The notes under the pieces: model-generated | Databases searched by the model: none | Seen by the model: the letters and a program-made list of their open reading frames with translations, nothing else | What the model was told of the DNA's origin: nothing | Shown here: positions 33,840-44,419 of the stretch, piece by piece | How the letters are laid out: every line of letters begins with the position of its first letter | How positions within the stretch are numbered: position 1 is the stretch's first letter | Position numbers and translations under genes: made by a program | DNA from: Dermanyssus gallinae | Taxonomy: Eukaryota > Arthropoda > Arachnida > Mesostigmata > Dermanyssidae | DNA length: 64,000 nt | Reading direction: 5' to 3' | NCBI GenBank assembly: GCA_003439945.1 | Contig: QVRM01001473.1 | Span: forward strand, 872,001 to 936,000

Positions 33840-34560
33840 GTTGGGTTGCTCGTGCGAATTTTTTTTATATCCTCTATAGTCTTGTTGTCTCCTCAATTTT
33901 TCTTATCCGTGGGAACAGCAAAAGTCGCACGGTGGCAGTAAAATGAGAGATTACGAAAATATATAGATCAATTTTTTTTATAGAATATTTGGAAATCTTT
34001 AGCATTGTCGCGTTGTCGTAATGGAGGATCCAAGAAGTGCAAAATTTAGGTTTCGTCCGTCGGACGTTCTCACGCAGTTCACTTAACATTTAGCGGTAGT
34101 ATTTCATATTGACTTTAGAACAGCTGCAACTGCAAGTGACGAAATTTCGTGGAAGATGATTCCCTTGTTGTCGAAAAACACAGTCAAAAGAATCTTGCCG
34201 TTGGTGTTCTTTCTGAATTTCTTCCATCGAGTCTCTCTTTAAAAGCATCACCGGGTGGATTGGGCTTTGGTATCGATCTTGAAACCATATACTCGTGACT
34301 AGTCTCCTGTAATCACTCTTTGAAGCAATCCAAGGTCTTCTGCTACTGTTTGAAGGTTCAATTCGGACATTTCCCGATGGGCGTTAATTTGCGAAAAATT
34401 CCAAACATTTAATACGGTATATTTTATAATTTGGTTTTTAATTGGCTCTTCCATTTTCAGCATTTTAAAGATCGCCGTTCTTCTGTAAACCAAAGTCAAG
34501 CAATAAACGCCGCCATCCATTGGCAAGAAATTTGGTCTGTGTGTAGCTGATGAATGGCGC
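33840..34560 (-). mobile_element. mariner-like transposase remnant
   Basis: Minus-strand fragments include MSELNLQTVAED, RVITGDYESRVYGFKIDTKA and, nearer the C-terminus, ENVRRTKPKFCTSWILHYDN. These equal the mariner motifs around VTGDESWVYGY and the WILHHDNAPAH box. The HDN aspartate survives as YDN; many stops and deletions. Confidence 0.7.
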
Positions 34561-34644
34561 TTCTAAGCAGAACAAACCGGAAGACCTTTGTGATTTCCGT
34601 TCAATTTTTAAATTTCAAAGTACCGGTAACTTGCCGATCCGCCC

Positions 34645-34682
34645 TATATATATATATATATATATAAGTATATATATATATA
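34645..34682. repeat. (AT)n tract
   Basis: Two (TA)n blocks separated by AAGT between the mariner remnant and the following R1-like fragment. Confidence 0.95.
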
Positions 34683-34739
34683 AAAAAATTTCTTCTGATT
34701 ACGTTTGTATAAACCTATAATTTGGCGCTTGTTCAATAT

Positions 34740-35240
34740 ACATCATGCATAGAGGCTGGGTCGAAAATTGCATCTTGCTTCTCCGCAACCCGCGTAACTC
34801 CCCTGCTACGGGAGATCGCTCTGGTTCGCCAGCTTCTCTGAGTTCTCCCAGCCTGGAAAAGAAACGAGCATAGGACGGATGACGCGACGGACTTCACGCC
34901 AGCCCAAGAGACAACGCTTGAGGCGACCACGAATGGGCCACGCTCGGCTCGGCGAATTAGACCCGGATGCTTGTATCGTACCTCAGACGTTGGTGTGGCG
35001 GGCCGGAGGGTACTTTTGTACGTTTTGGTCTAGGTCCTTACGAACCACGGCTAATTCCAAACCTATGCGGTGCAGATTAGGAAGTTGCAGATGGACATGT
35101 GCACGCTTTGCACGTCGGGGCAGCCGAACGATGTTGATCATACGGTTTCATCCTGCGAACTCTCGGAGGGAGGGGGGGGGATTGAGGCTCTTAGTGCGTG
35201 AAAGTCCCACACTACGTGCTGATAGTTGCCAGTACCGATA
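34740..35240 (+). mobile_element. decayed R1-like LINE fragment
   Basis: One plus-strand frame near 35070-35165 reads QIRKLQMDMCTLCTSGQPND then VDHTVSSCEL. This parallels RIRKAISKICVLCDSG and VEHTVLRCDAL of the element at 38.7 kb, keeping the C-x2-C...H-x4-C knuckle. Upstream similarity is weak. Confidence 0.5.
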
Positions 35241-35709
35241 GTTTATTAAAAAAAAAACTATATTTGCATTTGCAAACCTCCCATATAAAAAAAGTCTAGC
35301 CATTGTACTATCATTGATGTTCACTGCCACTGAAAGGGTTTTATCAGCAAACATTTGCTGTTGCATTCACTAGTTTCAGAGGCTTGCAGCACGCTCCAGA
35401 CAACATCAGCACTGGAATGAGCGATACGTATACGATAGAGTGGCCATCATTGCATCAGCTGGTAGGCATTTCACTTTGGCATTGGTTTCTGAGAAGACAG
35501 AGATGTGGTAATGTAAAAATGCAAAATCGGAGTGTGTTGCTGTATTGCGAGAAAATTCCAAAGTTGGGCGATGGAGTAACTTCCAAGCTCTGTAAGTGGG
35601 TTCCTTGCAAGCTCCTTAACGCCAACAAATTGAAGTGCATGCGCATCTGCACTTCTCTCTTCAATCGCCAGGCTCCTTTTTTGTTTTTTTTTGGTAACTT
35701 GCGATGAAC

Positions 35710-36545
35710 AATAGGTCTTCTACGTGAATCTAGCCAGTGATAGCCAGATAGGGACGTTACGGAAATATAGAAATCGAATTTTTCACTAAATAATCTGAAC
35801 TCAGTAACGGTGATGTGCCGGTGCGTTGTCGTGATGTGGGATCCAAGAGCAGTTGACCCAGAGTTTAAACCTTTTGAATCAGACGTGTTCATGCGAACAT
35901 GTCAAAACTGCCGGGTAATATTCCTTATTGACTGAAGAATCAGGCGGTAATAACGCATGGAAGATGATTCTTTTGCAGTCGAAAAAAAACAGCCAAAACT
36001 ATCTTGCTGTTTGATTGGCTCTGTCTGAATCTTTTTTCGATCGGATTTCTCCTTGGAGGTACCACTAAGAAAAGTGGGCTTTGGTCTCGATTTCGTAACC
36101 ATATACCCATGATCATCTCCTGTAATCACTCTCTCAAGCAATCCAGGATCTTCTGCTGCTTGAATTCGAACCTTGGACCGTCTGGCGGTTTAAATCGGAC
36201 ACATTCCGGCGGGCATTCATTTACAAAAAAATCAACCTTTTGAAACGAACTTCGCCGCCAGTTTTCTAACGCAAAAAATACCGGTCAAGACGGTTACAAC
36301 TGATCCATAAGATATACTTAATGCTTCAGTTGTCCCCAAATAGCAATTCGGCAATTGTTTCTAGTTCGATATCACTCACTTTTTCGACGTTTTCTTGTGT
36401 TCTTCTTTCTGATATCAAAGGCTTTCCCGAACGGGGGTCATCTTCGGTCATTTCTTCACTTCCGTCACAAAATCGACGCTACTACGTTTACAAAGTATTT
36501 CATGACATTGCTTGATACCATAAGCAGTTCGTAACCATTCTTGAC
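35710..36545 (-). mobile_element. mariner-like transposase remnant
   Basis: The minus strand reads ISYGSVVTVLTGIFCVRKLA, a degenerate VCQELLER-type segment, LLERVITGDDHGYMVTKSRP, then a CFFSTAKESSS segment. All are mariner landmarks in order. Interrupted by stops and frameshifts. It lies head to head with the next copy. Confidence 0.7.
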
Positions 36546-36548
36546 TCC

Positions 36549-37270
36549 TTGGAAATCGTCGAACCTCGCTTTCTTCACTTCTTTGAATTAAACTCAAACA
36601 ATAAACGCCGCCACCAATTGACGCGAAATCGACATCGGAACACTGTGTACACGTGGTATCGTCGATCTTGCGCCGGACTTAAAGAGACCGAAGATGACCT
36701 CCATTCGGGAAGGCCTCCGACGTCAATAACAGAAGAAACCGTTAAGAAAGTTCGTGATATTGTACTTAACAACGCCGAATTACTATCAAATAAGTAGCTG
36801 AGAAATTGGAGATATCTTATGGATCAGCGTTATTACTCTGTATCAGTATTGAGCTATGTCAGAAGACTGGCGAAGCTTGTTCCAAAAATGTTGAATTTTC
36901 AGCCATGAAAGTCCGTCGGAAAATGTCCGAATTAAACCTTCAGGCGGTAGTAGAAGACCCTATATTGCTTGAGAGAGTAATTACAGGACACGAATCATGG
37001 GTATATGGTTACGAAATCGAGACCAAAGCCCAATACTCCCATTGACGTTTCTAAGGGGAGAATTGATCAAATAAATTTAGACAGAGCAGATTCAACACCA
37101 GAGTTTTCTTTATTTTTTACTACAAGGGATACTCTTCCACAAACGTTTAGAAACAACTTAACTCGGAAAGATTCGAAAAGCGAGTTCCAACATGATTCAG
37201 AGAGTGGGAAATAGGTGGCACAAAAGCATTACACGGGCGGGAGCTTTTTTTAACGGAAACGACACTTTTT
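36549..37270 (+). mobile_element. mariner-like transposase remnant, opposite orientation
   Basis: The plus strand reads TWYRRSCAGLKETEDDLHSG, RPPTSITEETVKKVRDIVLN, a PKMLNF block and LERVITGHESWVYGYEIETK. After a deletion it ends GNRWHKSITRAGAFF. The catalytic aspartate of TGDES reads H, so even a repaired frame would lack an essential residue. Confidence 0.75.
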
Positions 37271-38070
37271 GGAATATTAATTCATTATTTTTTTTCTAAA
37301 AAGAGTGCTTGTAGTCCTTTGTACTAGCCGGAGCCGTGGGCCTCAATTCCAAACTTTGTGGAAGACATCAGAATAACTTATACCTTACCGAGAACGAAGG
37401 GCTTCGACAATATTCTCGCCGAGTGGCAATATAGGCTGTACGTCAATTAGCGTTTTTATTATGATACTAGGGCGATGACTACCAACTAGTGGTAGGGGCA
37501 CGTGCTGTAAAAATAGGTACTTTGTCATCAGGTTTACAATACATGGATTTCATAGAAAGTTATGTGCACAAAATGGTTTCACAAAAATAACGGCCAAGTG
37601 CGAATGCAAGCTATGTGGAAAAACGTGTGATCTGTATCAGCTCTAACAGTGTACAGAAGCGAGATCGATGACGGAATGCTTATACGGAAGCTGTAATACA
37701 AATGTGTATGAACCAAATAGTGGCCACTAAAATAAACATATTGTAAGAAATTTCGAGCTTTATTTTTCCGCGTAAACAAATAAAACGCAGCGCGGTTTAT
37801 GTGAGCTTTTTAGAGAACATTCATGCGTACTTGTGTGTCCAGCTCCGCTTTTTGAAGGTGTTTCGAAGCTTCTGGCAGTTTGCATATTGTCAAGTGCAAA
37901 ATGTTTAGAATTGGGTCGTTATATTCAAGTTGACCGAGAAATTGGGCTTAAAGAGAGCAAAAATTGCTTTACTTGAGGCATGTCGCATAGTTTGTTACAG
38001 TGCCATTAAATTTGTTTACGAAAAAGTGTCAATAGTTCCTCCACGTGCGGACGGCATAGTATAATAGTTT
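37271..38070. other. no recognised gene
   Basis: AT-rich sequence between the mariner remnant and the R1-like element; nothing supportable. Confidence 0.4.
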
Positions 38071-38076
38071 TCGTCC

Positions 38077-39330
38077 CCCGACAAACTAAACCTTGTCAGT
38101 TTGTCTGAAAGAAATCAAAAAGGTGGTAAAGTACCTTGGGGTCATGCTAGACACTGGACTGACCGGATCGGCATACGTGAAGTACGTGACCGAAAAGGCC
38201 CAAAGGGTCTCCCTGAACCTGGCGCGGATCATGCCTAGGGTCGGTGAGGTGGCTGAGATGAAAAGAAGGCTCCTGGCCTCGGTGGCCGAATCAACGGCGC
38301 TAAACGCAGCCCCAGTCTGGGAGGACATGGCAATGCGGACGGCGAAAAATAGGGGGGCACTAAGGTCGACCGAATGAACGCTGGCAATCTGGGTAAGCCG
38401 GGCGTATCGAACAGTCTCGACCAAAGCTCTCCTGGTCCTAGCCAAGATGCTGCCATGGAACCCCCTAGTGGCTGAACAAAGTAAAATGTATCTAGACAAA
38501 AGTCTGGATCTCACCAGGGCCAGGGGTGCCACCATATCGGCCTGGCATGAGGAATGGGCGCAGATAAGACCCGGTGTGACCACAGGAAGCTGGAATAAGA
38601 GTCTGATACCGGACCTCAGGGTATGGTATGACCGCCGACACGGGGAGCTTTCCTACTGGACGACTCAGGTTCTGACCGTACACGGCCAGTTCCAGAGCTA
38701 CATGTCAAGGATCAGGAAGGCCATCAGCAAGATCTGTGTACTGTGCGACTCTGGAGAAACGGACAACGTAGAGCATACTGTTCTGCGGTGTGATGCTCTC
38801 AGGGAAGCACGGGACGCAGCACCAACCGCTGTGAGAGGCCGACCCATCAAGGAGGTGGTCGCCCATATGATGACTTCGGCGGAGGCATGGAGGGAGGCGA
38901 CGAACTTGTTCAACGCCGTTTTGACACTCAAGACAGCCAAGGAAACGGCCAGGCGGGAGAGGTTTGAGCGGGTCTCTCCGGAGAGTGGTCGAGACGAGGA
39001 GCCGAGGGAGGGGGAGGGGGTGGGGAGCAGCCAGGCCCTCATGGTCTCGGTGCACCCTCACAGGACGGATTACAAAATGGCATCCCCCTATCCAACCGCA
39101 GGTAGACATGCGGGATGATAGTCAGGGATAGAGCTGATTGAAGGAGAACGGCAGAGACGCCTCTCCCACGGCTTCGATGTAATGCCAAAGTAATACCGAG
39201 CCTGGGGGGTGGGGAGGAATCCGGGTTTAGTGGGTTTGCGAGTCTCACACTAGTCACGCAGGCTGCTAGCGGCGCATGTGCATCATGCATTCCCGAAACC
39301 TCCCAGAATAAATAAAAAAAAAGGCTCAAC
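38077..39330 (+). mobile_element. 5'-truncated R1-like non-LTR retrotransposon
   Basis: A plus-strand frame from 38093 to 39118 carries the C-terminal half of ORF2 with a single in-frame TGA at 38375-38377. Landmarks: KYLGVMLDTG (RT thumb), RAYRTVSTKALLVLAK, SYWTTQVLTVHGQF and a C-x2-C-x9-H-x4-C knuckle starting CVLC. A charged tail follows, then a 200-bp 3' UTR and an A-rich end at about 39310-39322. The RT catalytic core and 5' region are missing. At least four decayed relatives are in the window (5.5, 34.7, 52.1 and 58.1 kb). Confidence 0.85.
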
Positions 39331-39450
39331 CCAACTCAATTCTGAAAGACGCGTTGATTTTGTTTCGGGTAGTGGAAAGATGGCACCAGTGCATTGCAGC
39401 GGGCGGGAGCTATTCAAAAAAGAACACAAACTTTTTAGAAGGTTAAATAA
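39331..39450 (+). mobile_element. possible mariner 3' end fragment
   Basis: Contains GCGGGCGGGAGCTATTCAAA-like sequence. It resembles the 3' coding end of the mariner copy at 37230-37245 (CGGGCGGGAGC). Short and uncertain. Confidence 0.25.
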
Positions 39451-40570
39451 ATATTTGATTCTTAGGCATATGTATCAGAACTTTTTAATCGGGCTTGGTG
39501 GTTGTGGACAGGAAGCAGCATAATACGTATCATATAAATCTCCGCATCTGGAACACCTGCATTGATTATCATTTTTATATTATCATGATTATAATAAAAG
39601 GATTGTGGAAACCAGGTTTCCTACAGCGTTTGTGGTTGGATTCACGCACCGCCAAGTAGGTCACTACTTGCCGATTTCGATGATCCGTCCCCTTCCATGC
39701 ATAATTCCTTATTGCTTGGCATAGCAAAAAGCAGCTTTTCACTCACCAGCATCCAGCACCGAGTAACCGACACTGGCCTATACAGCTTTAGTAACGAGAG
39801 TGCAGCGAAGATGGCTTTCAACACCACCAGAAGAATAAAAGATTGTTTAGATGCTAAAATAAAGATGTTGGCACTAGTGGACTCACCCAAATCGAGGGCA
39901 ACCGTAAATAGAGCAACTCAGAAAAAAAACTGAGTCACTCTCCGTACGACAGTCGACACTTAACCGGTTAGGACATCTTCTCTGCTCCGAATCCGTGCAA
40001 GATTGTCAGATTGTCTGTAACGGTGAAGTTTAAAAAATCATTCTGCCATTTCCAACTACCGCTGAGCCAGACTATTCTGAATGATCTAAATCAGCCTTTC
40101 GCAGTTATTAGACGAAAGCATTGTCCAGTATGCCAGCTTCCGTTCTCGCACCCAGATCATTAGCCGCCTAAAAAAGTGGGGATGGATACCGAATCGTGAG
40201 AGGCGCTGAGAGGAATGGATGTTTTGACCCTGGCCGAAGGTTCGACTAATGTCGTCAATTGCCGCGTCTAATGTGGGCTCTGGCTGGTTTGCAACTTCAG
40301 AATAGGTGATCTAACGTCTTATACTATAGGGAAATGTGATTGTTCTGCAAAACGTACGCATATGTTTATTGTCTATGGGCAGCTGGGCTAGGCGGAATCA
40401 ACACTTGGTTCCGTGAAAATTTTGGGGTCCGTTGCTCCGCAGGCCTCCGCTTGATTTCAACGCCCGATAAGATTGATGTACCTTCAGGCGTACAACGGCA
40501 CTTCGAGATACCCCAGCGGACTTCGGCGACCTAGCGCCTAGAAGCAGACTTATAGAGAAGTCTTGGAAGA
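39451..40570. other. no recognised gene
   Basis: Some moderate ORFs (for example plus strand 39697-39933), but no recognisable domain or splice structure. Confidence 0.3.
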
Positions 40571-40579
40571 ATTTCCATA

Positions 40580-41197
40580 TTAGTTGTTACACGTTTTGGG
40601 AACCGTTCTTAGAGAGAGCACAGTATACATCGACAACGGTATATGGATTGTAAGGAGAGTAACGCAGACTACAGACGTGGCCCAAGGCGACGAACTCAGC
40701 CCTTTACTTTTTTCGGTACTATTAGGAGGGCTACTTAACCGGGTGAGGCAGCGGTGGACTCGAGAGTGGGCAAGTACATAACTGTACGCAGATGACATTG
40801 CGATTTAAAGTAGGAGTTTATTTAGGCTTAAACAAGGTCTGGATAAAATATTTGATTATAGGAGCGAAATGGGGTTTAGCAACTAACTGGCATAAGTTCT
40901 CAATACATACCTCGTCCGCCCTTCTCAAGAAAAAAAATAAAGCCAATAGCAACATTCGAGATATCATTTATATAGGACAAATTAGGAGAGGCGGATCCAT
41001 TATTGCCGGATAGAGTAAGATTTTTCTTCATGAAACGGGTTTTAGGGTTAGCAACAAAAAGCCCATTCGTATAGGAAACAATAGTTCATATCGTTGATAG
41101 GGGATGTCTGTAGATTGACCATTAGATGTACAGCGTAAAATTACGGCAGTAGCTCGGCACGATGGTTGATGGAATGGGTATACACGAGGCACATGAA

Positions 41198-41200
<3 letters not shown>
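40580..41200 (+). mobile_element. LINE reverse-transcriptase core fragment, decayed
   Basis: Fragments read TTDVAQGDELSPLLFSVLLG near 40665-40730 and LYADDIAI near 40785-40805, then KQGLDKI and EMGFSN. This is the RT palm in correct order, with stops and frame changes. It runs into a 55-bp (AT)n tract at 41202-41257. Confidence 0.65.

Positions 41201-41201
<1 letters not shown>

Positions 41202-41257
<56 letters not shown>
41202..41257. repeat. (AT)n tract
   Basis: Pure (TA)n of about 55 bp at the 3' side of the LINE fragment. Confidence 0.95.
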
Positions 41258-41259
<2 letters not shown>

Positions 41260-41889
41260 AATAGTTTTGTTTGTCTATGCAAGCGAGAAACTGCTTTGAG
41301 TACCTTATGTCAGGCTGACCACCAGCAACCGGAACAATTCGACTTAGTCCAAAAAAAAAAACGCCATCTATTGTCTGATATTTCGCATATTTACTTTGCA
41401 TCTTCAAGCCATTTTTCGCAAGGACTAATTGTGTACCTACCGATTCTGTCTACAGAAGTGTGTCGAGGATGCAGCTATGGTGCACATATCGTATATACTA
41501 GTATATATATATATATATAGTTTAAAGTTTGTCCTTAATAATACAATGTGTTCTAAAGGCGCAATCTTTATTTCATCTAGAACGTCTGACTTTTTAAACA
41601 AGTCAACTGCGATTTTATAAGCTACTATGCTGAGTAAACAAATAAGAAACAAAATTCGAATAGCAAGCATTTTATCAGAATATTTGTATAGATGGACGTG
41701 TTCAAATGAACGTTGCCACTTTAGAACTGCGTAGAGGGCTCACGCCATGCTCTCTGGTGCGGCGGGCGGGCAGGCAGGTAAGTAGATAAGCTAATGCGCT
41801 CAAATTAGGACATGGCGACGTCCAGACACGACAGACAGTGCAATAATAAATGGCGAACAATAACAACCTCTGAAATTTGCCTCTCATGC

Positions 41890-42890
41890 TGCTGGTCTTG
41901 GTGGTGGTTGTTGTTGTTGTTATTGTTAATATTGTTGTCGCTGTTGTTGTTATTGTTATTGTCGTTGTTGTTGTTGTTGTTGCTGTTGGTGGCACCGCCG
42001 CGCCTCTGTCGCTTTCGCGCGCCGCGGTTTTTACTGATAATGACGCAGAAGCTACTTTTTTTTAGTATCGCTGCCGTAGTTGCTGTTCGTGGCTTTACTT
42101 TGTGTTTGTCGTTATTAATATTGTTGTTGTTGCTGCCGCCGTTGTTATTGTTGTTGCTGCCGCCGTTGTTATTGTTGTTGCTGTTGCTGTTGTTGTTGCA
42201 GCTGCTGTTGCTGTTGTTGTTGTTGCTGTTTTGCCATTGTAGCCGTCGTTGTTACTCTCACTATCAGCGTGGTCAGCGTGGATCATTATGTGCTTTATGC
42301 AGTGGATGTTTGTTTCCGTTGTGCTTTGTTAACGTTGTTATTGTTGTTGCTGTTGTTGTTATTGTTGTTGTTGCTGTTGTTGTTGTTATTGTTGTTGTTG
42401 TGTTTGTCGGCTTTTTTTCGTGTGATTACGAGAAAAAGCGAGTGGACTGATAGCGTCCAGATAGCTGTTAATTGTCAGCAAATTGCGCGCTGCATAGGAA
42501 CGGCTGGCTTTAGTGGTGGCCGCCGCAATGATGGTTGTTGCTACCGGTGCGTTTGTGCGTTCCAAATATTGTTGTTGTTGTTGTTGTAGCTGCTGCTGTT
42601 GCTATTGTCGTTGTTGTTTTTTGTTGCTATCATCGTTGCTGTCGTTGTTGTAGTTCTTGCCGTGCCATAACTATAATATGCTAGGCGGGATAGTACACCG
42701 AACGGAGTGGAATAACATTTGTCAGCGCTGGCGCCATCATCTTGTGACAATCAAAGCATTTTGCATGCAACCAACGCGGCATTTATGAAGCAGCGGTAGC
42801 AGCAGCAACAACAACAACAACAACAAACAACAACAGCAACCGCGGCAGCAACAACAACAACAACAACAACAACAAGAACAACAACGTCTG
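41890..42890. repeat. large (GTT)n region switching to (CAA)n
   Basis: The plus strand is dominated by GTT/TTG/CTG triplets at 41905-42235, 42325-42405 and 42570-42650, then by CAA/CAG triplets at 42795-42885. Predicted Leu/Val- or Thr-only frames here are artefacts of the repeat. Confidence 0.9.
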
Positions 42891-43199
42891 ATGTTTGTAA
42901 TAAACATTTCTCCTGACACTATCTAAGCGTCCCTCTCCGGGCTTCTGTTTCTCGTCCGAACTAGTTATGTTTTTTCCTAATGATTGACTGATGATTACTA
43001 ACGTCGGATGTTATGATCTCTTGAAAATACGGAAAGATTCATTTTATCAAGCATTACGTCGATAATGACGTTGTTAAGGGCGTTGTAGACGCCCCATCAG
43101 ACGCAGAACTACCCTACGCATTGATTCTTTTTCTGTTATGTTTTTGGTTGATCCTGTAGAACCAGGTTGATGACCAATTTTTGTTGTAGTAAGTCTGCT

Positions 43200-43740
43200 A
43201 GTTCTTTTTTGTTTGTCTTATTTTCTTATAAGAAGCGAACCTATCTATAATCGGCCTGTCGCTCGTGGCATGTTCGTCGTTGGCGGTGCCGGCCTGTGTG
43301 AGGGTATCGGCCTTCTTTTACTTATCCCCTGTTGTGAGGATCTGTGTTCCATGGCTTCGTGTCGGAGTAGCATACTTTGTTATGGAACCTTATCTCTTCG
43401 ATCGAGATATTTTGCGATCTCTTATTTTCTGTGAGCTAGGCCCTCCATCACGTTTGCCGTGCACCTGGTCTCTCTTTTCTTACACTAGCAGCATCTAGCC
43501 TGCGTGTCGCAGATTTTGGCCGCATGACTTGTTATTCCGCATTTGCAACATCTTCTTGTTGTCACTTCCTTGCAATATCTGTCCCAATGGCCTATTTCTA
43601 ACATTTGAAGCAGCATGGGAGTACAATGCATTCCTTTAGGAAAAACACATTCTACGATTGATCTTTGCCTGGCCAGCAGTGTTTCTGCTCTCCGTTTTTC
43701 TAGCAGGGCATAGGCGCCCCATATGCTCATATTAATTTGC
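43200..43740 (-). mobile_element. LINE ORF1 (gag-like) zinc-knuckle fragment
   Basis: The minus strand reads MLEIGHWDRYC, then CCKCGITSHAAKICDTQARC: one degenerate and one intact C-x2-C-x4-H-x4-C knuckle followed by the start of a third. This is the arrangement in ORF1 of R1/Jockey-type LINEs. The downstream frame is broken. Confidence 0.6.
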
Positions 43741-43989
43741 AGGGCTCCTCTGTAGCAACTGTTCCATCTCAGTCAGATTTAAGCTTGTTTCGAATATCCT
43801 GTTTGAGGCTTTCCTTGTCGACCTCCTGGTTTTAAAGACGTATTTCCGCGCTTGGCTCTGCTTTTTTAGCATCGAAACATTTTATCTTTGTTACGTTCCG
43901 GGTAGCTTATTGTCGCCACTTCTGACTTTATCTATAACTTTAGCTTATTTGATCTGACATGAAAAACTATAGTATATGACACTTGAAAA

Positions 43990-44416
43990 TATTCAATCAA
44001 TCAATTTCATTTATTCACCTTTGTAGGTAACAGTCAAATACTTAGTCAAAAATCCATGTACATATACAAGGGTAACAACACAAAACTAGAGTCATTTCAG
44101 GAATAAAAACATTTCAGCCAGGTCAGCTTGCCAGGCTTCTCAGCGATTGTACTAGGGGGCAGTTAGCCCCGTGGTATCTGTCACAGGAACTCACACATCT
44201 AGAGCATTTACAACTATCGCACGGGTCATGGAGACCCCGCTTCGCACAGAGCTTGTAATGAAAGCCATGAATAGCGAATCGGGTCACAACATGTCTGTTT
44301 AGCCTGTGTGTTCCTTTCCACCCACTATTCCTTGAACACTTGAAAAATATTGTATGACTGGAAAATAAGGCAAGTCGTCCGAAGCTTCTATGATACTCCT
44401 GCAAAACTAGATTCAA
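43990..44416 (-). mobile_element. LINE C-terminal fragment with CH-rich motif and (ATTG)n tail
   Basis: The minus strand reads GWKGTHRLNRHVVTRFAIHG, FHYKLCAKRGLHDPC, then CKCSRCVSSCDRYHGANC, a Cys/His-rich C-terminus. The first part recurs at 53.93-53.99 kb. It ends in a short 3' UTR with (ATTG)3 near 43992-44003. Confidence 0.6.
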
Positions 44417-44419
44417 ACT

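Noticed and set aside
41812..42450. 212-codon Leu/Val-rich ORF resembling a membrane protein
   Set aside because: Produced by (GTT)n/(CTG)n triplets; the opposite strand gives an equally open Thr-rich frame.
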